Position numbers and translations under genes: made by a program. Positions 51,767 to 57,494 of a stretch of DNA of 57,494 nt are shown piece by piece. Positions within the stretch are counted from its first letter, which is position 1, and the number at the start of each line of letters is the position of its first letter. This DNA comes from Actinomyces naeslundii. Lineage in GTDB: Bacteria; Actinomycetota; Actinomycetes; Actinomycetales; Actinomycetaceae. The DNA lies in the NCBI RefSeq assembly GCF_001956585.1, contig NZ_MSRR01000015.1, positions 1 to 57,494 of the forward strand, in the 5' to 3' direction. The notes beneath the pieces were generated by a model. It saw only the letters and a program-made list of their open reading frames with translations. It had not been told where the DNA came from and ran no database searches.

Positions 51767-52456
51767 ATGATCCGTTTCGACCATGTCTCGAAGGTCTACG
51801 ACCGAGGGGCCCGTCCGGCGCTAGACGACGTCGACATCAAGGTCAATCGCGACGAGTTCGTGTTCCTCGTTGGGGCCTCGGGGTCGGGAAAGTCGACCTT
51901 CCTGCGGTTGGTCATCCGGGAGGAACGTCCCACCAAGGGGCGTATCCACGTGCTGGGTCGCGATCTGTCGCACATCTCCTCCTGGAAGGTGCCACAGCTA
52001 CGGCAGGAGATCGGTTTCGTCTTTCAGGACTTCCGGCTCCTGGAGAACAAGAACGTGCTGGAGAACGTGGCGCTGGCGTCCCAGGTCATCGGCAAGCCTC
52101 GCCACTACATCCTGTCCGCCGTGCCAGAGGCTCTTGACCTGGTGGGGCTGGCCGGCAAGGAGAAGCGTCTCCCTCACGAGCTCTCCGGAGGTGAGCAGCA
52201 GCGCGTGGCGATCGCCCGCGCCATGGTGAACCGCCCCAAGCTCCTCCTGGCCGATGAGCCGACTGGGAACCTGGATCCTTCGACGTCGGTCGGGATCATG
52301 CGTCTGCTCGACCGCATCAACCGGCAGGGGACCACGGTCGTCATGGCGACCCACGATGACGAGATCGTCGACCAGATGCGTAAACGCGTCATCGAGCTCA
52401 AGGGCGGCGAGGTCGTACGTGACCAGCACCGCGGTGTCTACGGCTCGGACCGCTGA
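51767..52456 (+). CDS. ftsE: Cell-division ATP-binding protein FtsE
   Basis: FtsE is the ABC ATPase of the FtsEX complex, which uses ATP to activate peptidoglycan hydrolases at the septum. The 229-aa length is typical. Motifs are [19 protein letters not shown] (Walker A), the Q-loop in [38 protein letters not shown] (signature), [13 protein letters not shown] (Walker B and D-loop) and the switch histidine in MATHD. It lies 12 nt upstream of ftsX, followed directly by a coiled-coil M23 protein, the usual target of FtsX. GGGGGAG lies 10 nt before the ATG. Confidence 0.97.
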   Translation: MIRFDHVSKVYDRGARPALDDVDIKVNRDEFVFLVGASGSGKSTFLRLVIREERPTKGRIHVLGRDLSHISSWKVPQLRQEIGFVFQDFRLLENKNVLENVALASQVIGKPRHYILSAVPEALDLVGLAGKEKRLPHELSGGEQQRVAIARAMVNRPKLLLADEPTGNLDPSTSVGIMRLLDRINRQGTTVVMATHDDEIVDQMRKRVIELKGGEVVRDQHRGVYGSDR

Positions 52457-52468
52457 AGGAGAAGAACT

Positions 52469-53386
52469 GTGAGACTGCGTTTCGTCCTCTCGGAGACCGC
52501 CAAGGGCATATCCCGGAACCTGGCGATGACGGTGTCCGTCGTTCTCGTCGCCTTCGTCTCCCTGCTCTTCGTCGGTGCCTCGTCGCTGTTGCAGAGCCAG
52601 ATCTCGACCATGAAGGGCGACTGGTACGACAAGGTCGAGGTCTCGGTCTATATGTGCCCGAAGGCATCGGCTTCCCCCAACTGTGCCGACGGAGAGGCCA
52701 CTGCCGCCCAGATCAGCGAGGTCGAGAACCTCATTACCAGTGGAGCTCCGTCCGGCTACGTCAAGTCCTACCAGATGGAGACTAAGGCCCAGGCCTACAA
52801 GAACTTCATGAAGGCCTACGCCAAGTCCGCCGTGGGGAGAAACGCGACGGAGGACATGATGCCCGTGTCCTTCCGCATCAAGCTCAAGGACGCTGAGAAC
52901 TACAAGCTGGTGGCCGAGCAGTTCGAGGGACACAGTGGCGTGGAGCGCGTGGTCGACCAGCGTTCCACCTTGGAGCCCCTCTTCCTCGTGATGAATCGGG
53001 CCTCGTGGATCACCGGGGGGCTGGCGACCATTATGGCGGTTGCCGCGGTCCTACTCATCTCGACGACCATCAGGCTGTCGGCCATGTCCCGTTCCCGTCA
53101 GACGGGGATCATGCGTCTGGTGGGCGCATCGAACCTCTTCATCCAGCTGCCCTTCATTCTGGAGGGAGTGATCGCGGCGCTGACCGGCGCGGTCCTGGCG
53201 GTGGCCACCCTGTGGGTGGGGGTCCGTTACGTCGTGGAGGGGTGGCTCGCCTCCTCGATCTCCTTCACCAGCGCCTTCATCAGTACCAGGGACGTCCTCT
53301 TCCTATCGCCCTGGCTCATCCTGGCGGCCATCGCCCTGGCCGCGATCTCCTCCGCCTTCTCCTTGTCCAAGTACACGAGGATCTGA
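52469..53386 (+). CDS. ftsX: Cell-division permease-like protein FtsX
   Basis: This is the membrane partner of FtsE. The 305-aa protein has the FtsX layout. One N-terminal helix (about residues 22-42, MTVSVVLVAFVSLLFVGASS) is followed by a large extracellular loop (45-170) that contacts the hydrolase activator. Three C-terminal helices (about 180-300) include the ABC-permease-type MSRSRQTGIMRLVGASNLFI segment. The GTG start follows AGGAGAAG. It signals ATP-driven conformational change to the M23 protein encoded 7 nt downstream and is not itself a transporter. Confidence 0.96.
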   Translation: MRLRFVLSETAKGISRNLAMTVSVVLVAFVSLLFVGASSLLQSQISTMKGDWYDKVEVSVYMCPKASASPNCADGEATAAQISEVENLITSGAPSGYVKSYQMETKAQAYKNFMKAYAKSAVGRNATEDMMPVSFRIKLKDAENYKLVAEQFEGHSGVERVVDQRSTLEPLFLVMNRASWITGGLATIMAVAAVLLISTTIRLSAMSRSRQTGIMRLVGASNLFIQLPFILEGVIAALTGAVLAVATLWVGVRYVVEGWLASSISFTSAFISTRDVLFLSPWLILAAIALAAISSAFSLSKYTRI

Positions 53387-53392
53387 TCTCAC

Positions 53393-54709
53393 ATGCCGTC
53401 TCGTCCGTTCCTGCATCGCTCACGCCGCCGCGCCGCGATCTGCGCCCTCGCTGCCGTCAGTCTCGCCTTCTTCTACTCCGGGGACATCTCCTTGGCCGAC
53501 GAGCGCGACGACGCCGTTGCGAAACAGGATGAGGCCAAGCGTAAGCAGCAGGAGGTCATCTCCTCCCTCGAGGGAGTCAGCGCCGACCTTGGGCAGGCCT
53601 ACATCTCACTGCAAAATGCTCAGAACTCCTTGAGTGCGGCGGAGACCGCGCTGACTAGCGCTGAGACGACTCTGGCCGAGAAGGAGAGAGAGCAGCAGAT
53701 CGCCACTGACCGCCTGACCACGGCTCAGAACAGCCTCGACGCGGTGAAGCAGGAGGCGGATGCCTCCAAGAAGACGGCCTCGGAGACCTCGGACTCCGTG
53801 GGGGAGATCGTGGTGTCGACCTACCAGGGAGACAACTCGGTCACCTCGTGGAGCTATGTCCTGTCCTCGCAGGACGTCGAGGACCTCAACCGACGTGCCT
53901 CAGCTGTTGAGATCGGTTCTGGGGTCCAGGAGGCGGTGCTCTCCGCTGCGGAGGTGGAGCGCGCTCAGAACGCCAATCGTGAGGCCAGGCAGAATGCTGC
54001 CACCACTCGGGTCGGCACTCTCAAGACCGAGGCGGACACGGCTAAGGCCAATGCCGAGACCGCTCGGGACACCGCCAAGACCAAGCGTGATGAGGTCGCC
54101 AAGCTGGCCGCCCAGAAGCAGGCAGCCGCATCGGCGCTGGAGAGCCGAAAGAGCGACCTGCAGACCCAGCTCGATCAGGCCAACGCCGATGCGGATGCCG
54201 CTGCCGCCCGAGTCGCCCAGATCGACGCCGCCAACCGGGCGGCCGCCAGCGCCGGAAAGATGCCATCGGTTCCCTCTAGCTCCATCGCCTCGGACTCGCT
54301 GGGAAACGGGTACATCGGTCACCCGATCACCGGTCCCCTCGAGGTGACCTCTCCCTTCGGCTACCGCGTCCACCCGGTCACCGGGACCGGGACCGGTCAC
54401 CAGGGGGTCGACTTCGCCGCGAGTGAGGGCACGCCGCAGTACGCCGCGGTCTCCGGCGTGGCCACCTACTGGAACTCCGAGTCCTGCGGCATCGGCATCG
54501 ACATCAACGGTGGCATCATCGACGGGCACTCTTACGTCATCACCCTGTGTCATCTCTCGGGGCGGAGCATCGCCGATGGTCAGTACGTCAACCGCGGGGA
54601 TGTCGTCGGGTCAACCGGCTCCTCCGGCTACGCAACTGGGCCGCACGTCCACTTCCAGGTGGCGCAGGACGGGGCGTACATCGATCCGATGACCCTGCCC
54701 GGTTTCTAA
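53393..54709 (+). CDS. Secreted coiled-coil M23 peptidase-domain protein (EnvC/RipC-like)
   Basis: This is a 438-aa wall-associated protein. A signal peptide (about residues 1-33, RRRAAICALAAVSLAFFYSG) precedes two long coiled-coil stretches (35-120 and 185-280, with Lys/Glu/Ala/Gln heptads). An LytM/M23 domain follows (about 320-438). The zinc site appears complete: GHQGVDFAASEGTP supplies His and Asp, TLCHLSG supplies a His, and GPHVHFQVAQDG gives the HxH. It could therefore be an active endopeptidase and not only an activator. Position directly after ftsEX strongly suggests that FtsX controls it during septum cleavage. It has the same role as PcsB or RipC, although those use a CHAP or NlpC/P60 domain. 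Confidence 0.93.
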   Translation: MPSRPFLHRSRRRAAICALAAVSLAFFYSGDISLADERDDAVAKQDEAKRKQQEVISSLEGVSADLGQAYISLQNAQNSLSAAETALTSAETTLAEKEREQQIATDRLTTAQNSLDAVKQEADASKKTASETSDSVGEIVVSTYQGDNSVTSWSYVLSSQDVEDLNRRASAVEIGSGVQEAVLSAAEVERAQNANREARQNAATTRVGTLKTEADTAKANAETARDTAKTKRDEVAKLAAQKQAAASALESRKSDLQTQLDQANADADAAAARVAQIDAANRAAASAGKMPSVPSSSIASDSLGNGYIGHPITGPLEVTSPFGYRVHPVTGTGTGHQGVDFAASEGTPQYAAVSGVATYWNSESCGIGIDINGGIIDGHSYVITLCHLSGRSIADGQYVNRGDVVGSTGSSGYATGPHVHFQVAQDGAYIDPMTLPGF

Positions 54710-54796
54710 CCGAGCCGGCTTGACCGGCCCCGTAGACTCCTGGTCCTGTGCGCAGTCGTGCGCGCCAGCAGCTCGCACTCGTGAAAGGACAGGCCG

Positions 54797-55333
54797 ATGA
54801 CACCCGCTGGGAAGCCCGCCCGGGCCGCCAAGCCCACTGCCGGGCAGAAGGCCAAGGCCGCCTCTGACGCTCACAAGACGGTAGCTCGCAATCGCAAGGC
54901 GACTCACGACTACTTCATTGAGGATCGTTACGAGGCGGGGCTGGTTCTCACTGGTACAGAGGTCAAGGCGCTGCGTATGGGACGGGCCTCGCTCACCGAG
55001 GCCTGGATCGAGATCGATCGTTACGGCGAGGCCTGGCTCCAGGGCGCCCATATTCCTGAGTACCTGCAGGGAACATGGAACAACCACTCCCCGCGTCGCA
55101 AGCGCAAGCTGCTCTTGCACCGCAGTGAGCTCGAGCGTCTCGCCGGCAGGGTTCAGGCCAAGGGCTACACCGTGGTTCCTCTGGAGCTGTACTTCATCGG
55201 TGGGCGCGCCAAGCTGGAGATCGCTCTGGCTCGAGGCAAGCAGGACTGGGACAAGCGTCAGGCCTTGCGTGAGGCGCAGGATAAGCGGGAAGCAGCCCGA
55301 GCGATGGCGGCCGCGAACCGACGTCGGGGCTGA
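54797..55333 (+). CDS. smpB: SsrA-binding protein SmpB
   Basis: SmpB binds tmRNA and carries it to stalled ribosomes in trans-translation. The 178-aa protein has the SmpB core: [67 protein letters not shown] and [12 protein letters not shown]. It ends with the basic [18 protein letters not shown] tail that enters the mRNA channel. An N-terminal extension of about 28 Ala/Lys-rich residues precedes the core. GAAAGGA lies 7 nt before the ATG. ssrA itself lies 1.3 kb downstream, separated by one opposite-strand gene. Confidence 0.97.
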   Translation: MTPAGKPARAAKPTAGQKAKAASDAHKTVARNRKATHDYFIEDRYEAGLVLTGTEVKALRMGRASLTEAWIEIDRYGEAWLQGAHIPEYLQGTWNNHSPRRKRKLLLHRSELERLAGRVQAKGYTVVPLELYFIGGRAKLEIALARGKQDWDKRQALREAQDKREAARAMAAANRRRG

Positions 55334-55396
55334 GACCGCCGTGATCATCCGCACGGCTTGTTTAGCCTGCGCGGCCTTCCCTCGTGTCGTCCAGCC

Positions 55397-56383
55397 CTAC
55401 CAGTGCTGGTGTACGTAGGGCTTGATGAGACGGTCGTAGAGCTCTCTCACCGCAGTGTGCATCTCCTGACTCAGCGGTGGCAGCTCGGCTGCACGGGCGT
55501 TGGAGCGTACCTGATTGAGACTACGAGCGTCAGGCAGGATGCAGGTAATGCCCTCCTGATCCAGGAGCCACCGCAGGGCGACCTGTACCGGTGGAACATG
55601 CTCAGGGCCGAGCTGGCGGCACAGGTCGGAGAACTCATGGGCGGCTTGCATCCCCACCTCGTCGGGGACCACGGAGTAGATCCAGCCGGCGTCGAGGGCC
55701 GCCACCGATCCGGGCGGTGCGGGTGTACTACTACGACGACGGTTATGGGACAGCAGCCCATCAGGTAGCGGAACCCTCGCAATCACTGCGGTCCCGGACT
55801 TGCGCGCAGCGGGGAGAACTCCCTCCAGGGGCTTGTGCCGGAAGACGTTCACGATGATTTCCACGCTCGCGCAACCCGGGTGCTGGATCGCCTCGAGAGC
55901 CTCGGCGCAGGTGAGGACACTCACTCCGTAGCAGCGTATCCGCTCGGTCTCGACCAGCTCGTCGAGGAGCTCCCACAGGTGCCGGCGTTGAAGTAGCTCG
56001 ATGGGAGGAGCATGCAGATGGACAATGTCGATGGTCTCGGTGCCGAGATTTTTCCGGGAGCGGTCGTTCCAGTGAAGAACACGGTCTCGACTGAAGGCGT
56101 CGGTGGGATACGTCTTCTCTCCACTGCTCCTCCCCATCTTCGTGGCCACCGTGAGTCCGGTGCGAGGACGAGCGGAGAGGAACTCACCGAGGAACCTCTC
56201 TGAGGCGCCGTTGTCATAGGCGTCGGCCGTATCGATGAAGGTGACCCCCGAGGCGCACGCTGCATCGAGATTGCTGAAGGCACGAGAAGGATCGACTTCG
56301 CTCAGATCAATGCCCAGTTGCCACGTACCAGTGCCGATGACTGGGATCTCGCGGCCCAGGGCGGGAAACAGGCGTGTGTCCAT
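55397..56383 (-). CDS. Aldo/keto reductase
   Basis: This 328-aa NADPH-dependent oxidoreductase has the TIM-barrel AKR fold. The catalytic set is visible: TFIDTADAYDNG (Asp and Tyr), VATKMG (Lys) and VHLHAPP (His). The start MDTRLFPALGREIPVIGTGTW and the late ITCILPDARSLNQVRSNARA (cofactor 2'-phosphate region) also match. Members reduce small aldehydes and ketones, and the substrate is not predictable. AAGGAG precedes ATG 56383. The frame remains open upstream to 56578 but looks non-coding. It is inserted on the opposite strand between smpB and ssrA. Confidence 0.92.
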   Translation of the reverse strand: MDTRLFPALGREIPVIGTGTWQLGIDLSEVDPSRAFSNLDAACASGVTFIDTADAYDNGASERFLGEFLSARPRTGLTVATKMGRSSGEKTYPTDAFSRDRVLHWNDRSRKNLGTETIDIVHLHAPPIELLQRRHLWELLDELVETERIRCYGVSVLTCAEALEAIQHPGCASVEIIVNVFRHKPLEGVLPAARKSGTAVIARVPLPDGLLSHNRRRSSTPAPPGSVAALDAGWIYSVVPDEVGMQAAHEFSDLCRQLGPEHVPPVQVALRWLLDQEGITCILPDARSLNQVRSNARAAELPPLSQEMHTAVRELYDRLIKPYVHQHW

Positions 56384-56547
56384 GACACTCTCCTTGACGC
56401 TGTGCAGAGGAGGGCCGAGGCCACCACGAGGCAACCGGCCTGTTCTGTCATGATATTCGTTCGAGTCGCTGACCCACCATCGCCGCAGGTGACCAGGTTG
56501 CCGAGATGTTGTGTGGTGTAGTCCTCCGACGGTGATCACTCTCTGTC

Positions 56548-56556
56548 TGCTAGAAT
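56548..56556 (+). promoter_or_regulatory. Extended -10 promoter of ssrA
   Basis: TGC followed by TAGAAT is a near-perfect extended -10. Transcription would begin about 56563, giving a leader of about 55 nt that must be removed to form the tmRNA 5' end. No strong -35 was found. Confidence 0.5.
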
Positions 56557-56618
56557 TACCTGGCTTCGCTGAGAGCACGTTCCGGTCAGGTTTCGGCAGA
56601 CCGGTGACAACTCCACAG

Positions 56619-56985
56619 GGGATGATCGGTTTCGACGACGGTCGTAGGTTCAGGAGAAGCGGGTCGAGGATGCGCAGTCATCTCGTCAACGCTCTGCGCG
56701 AACCAATAGGTGCCGATAACACTCGCACCGACTTCGCCCTCGCCGCCTGAGCGAGCCTCGAAGTCCGTCAGCCCGGGGAGCGCTTCCGCCCCGGTTCCTG
56801 GCGTCATCTAGGAAGCCACTGCTGAGAGCCCGTGTCGGTAGGGTTCTCGGGACTTCTCATCGACTGAGCCCGTCGGCGTCCTTGCTCGCGTGAGATGCCG
56901 GGGCCGAGAAAATCGCTAGCGAGCTGCACCCGGAGAAGTCCTGTTGTGCGTCCGTCGGACGGGGGTTCGATTCCCCCCATCTCCA
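56619..56985 (+). ncRNA. ssrA: Transfer-messenger RNA (tmRNA)
   Basis: This one-piece tmRNA has a tRNA-like half in which 5' GGGGATG (56619-56625) pairs with 3' CATCTCC (56978-56984). The T arm GGGGG-TTCGATT-CCCCC lies just before the 3' strand, and A73 is at 56985. CCA is not encoded. The message part runs from resume codon GCC at 56712 to TGA at 56748-56750 and encodes ADNTRTDFALAA, a typical actinobacterial degradation tag ending in LAA. The middle region has the expected pseudoknot-rich GC blocks. It acts with SmpB to rescue stalled ribosomes. Confidence 0.96.
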
Positions 56986-56996
56986 CGACTCCACGA

Positions 56997-57034
56997 AAGG
57001 GGCTCGCTGAACCGTCAGGCTCAGCGAGCCCCTT
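56997..57034 (+). terminator. Terminator of ssrA
   Basis: AAGGGGCTCGCTGA (56997-57010) pairs perfectly with TCAGCGAGCCCCTT (57021-57034) around a 10-nt loop, followed by a short T run. It lies 11 nt after the tmRNA 3' end. Confidence 0.8.
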
Positions 57035-57170
57035 TGTCGTGCACTCCTGCAACAGCGTCCAGACGCCGGAACCTGGGGGACTCCTGGGTGGTTCCGCCAC
57101 CGGGTTGCTTCAAGCCTCTTTGCTGCGTCTTGAGAGCGCTGCGGGCCTTGAGCGAGAGATGCCGGTCGGT

Positions 57171-57494
57171 TCAGGTGAGGGCCGTCAGGAGCGGGGCGTA
57201 GTGCTGAGTGACGGCCTGGCGGTAGGCCTGGGCGTCCCCGGCGCGGGCGGCCCGGAACATGTCCCGATGTGCTCGGGCGGTTGCCACCATGTCCTCAGGC
57301 CTGGGAGCCCCCAGGAGAGGGACGGTGAGGGTGTGGACGGCCCAGAAGGCCTCGGTCAGGTGCAGGAAGAGGTGGTTGTCCAGGGGCTCGAGCAGGCGCA
57401 TGTGGAAACGGCGATCCTGGTCGGTGAAGAGCTCGCCTTTCTGAGCGCGCAGGTCCATCTGCTCCACGATCTGGTCGAGCTCGGGGTCCTGGCG
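57171..57494 (-). CDS. GntR-family regulator, FCD-domain C terminus (partial)
   Basis: The frame runs off the right edge of the window, so only the last 107 residues are present. They match the helical FCD ligand-binding domain of FadR-type GntR regulators: DQDRRFHMRLLEPLDNHLF (Asp and His of the metal site), LTEAFWAVHTLTVPLLG, and the final HRDMFRAARAGDAQAYRQAV with a further His. The N-terminal winged helix is outside the window. These regulators usually sense small carboxylic acids and control neighbouring catabolic genes, which cannot be seen here. The first in-frame GTG (57467) is not the true start because coding continues upstream of it. Confidence 0.85.
   Translation of the reverse strand, partial: RQDPELDQIVEQMDLRAQKGELFTDQDRRFHMRLLEPLDNHLFLHLTEAFWAVHTLTVPLLGAPRPEDMVATARAHRDMFRAARAGDAQAYRQAVTQHYAPLLTALT

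Noticed and set aside
55397-56578. Suspected frameshift in the aldo/keto reductase around NRRRSSTPAPPGS
   Set aside because: Motifs before and after this segment are in one frame and the total length is normal. It is a variable loop.

Overview
The window looks like the chromosome of a high-GC actinobacterium, most likely an oral Actinomyces. This is inferred from strong G/C preference at third codon positions, GTG and TTG starts, leaderless-type starts (TANNNT close to ATG), the ftsE-ftsX-M23-smpB-ssrA order and a tmRNA tag ADNTRTDFALAA. I could not run a database search, so the species is an inference. No phage, integrase, transposase, CRISPR array or replication origin was seen.

Region 1 (1-12.5 kb) is amino-acid metabolism and transport. 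A ThrE-type exporter converges on an AspT/YidE-like transporter. The ilvB-ilvN-ilvC operon, leuB and ilvE supply most of the branched-chain amino-acid pathway, interrupted by a tetR-MFS efflux operon. A 1.1-kb stretch between leuB and ilvE holds a decayed gene.

Region 2 (12.7-39.7 kb) is a cell-surface glycopolymer locus of wall teichoic/teichuronic type. On the plus strand it has a LytR-CpsA-Psr ligase, a UDP-ManNAc-type dehydrogenase, a GT2-TagF fusion, glycerol-3-phosphate cytidylyltransferase (tagD), a TPR-TagF-GT4 fusion, an unknown protein, a CgeB-GT2 fusion, a further TagF-like protein and a GT2. A small lower-GC insert follows (PEBP protein and a frameshifted small gene). On the minus strand there is then an export and assembly operon: a small membrane protein, a WecA/WbpL-type phosphosugar transferase, two GT4 enzymes, the ABC-2 permease and ATPase (TagG/TagH type) and a DUF6270-like protein. 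A second tagD paralogue with an altered signature motif and a lipoprotein polysaccharide deacetylase close the locus. Together these could start a polymer on undecaprenyl phosphate, extend it with sugars and glycerol phosphate, export it and ligate it to the wall.

Region 3 (40-46.7 kb) carries tRNA-His, oligoribonuclease, a membrane Ser/Thr kinase and, convergent to it, an ABC exporter with two FHA domains. The pair recalls the mycobacterial PknF/Rv1747 signalling-transport module. tRNA-Arg(UCU) follows.

Region 4 (47-57.5 kb) has a translationally coupled pair of large P-loop GTPases, a non-canonical SSB, a hypothetical protein, the division genes ftsE-ftsX with an EnvC/RipC-like M23 hydrolase-type protein, smpB, an aldo/keto reductase and ssrA (tmRNA). 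The window ends inside an FCD-domain GntR regulator.
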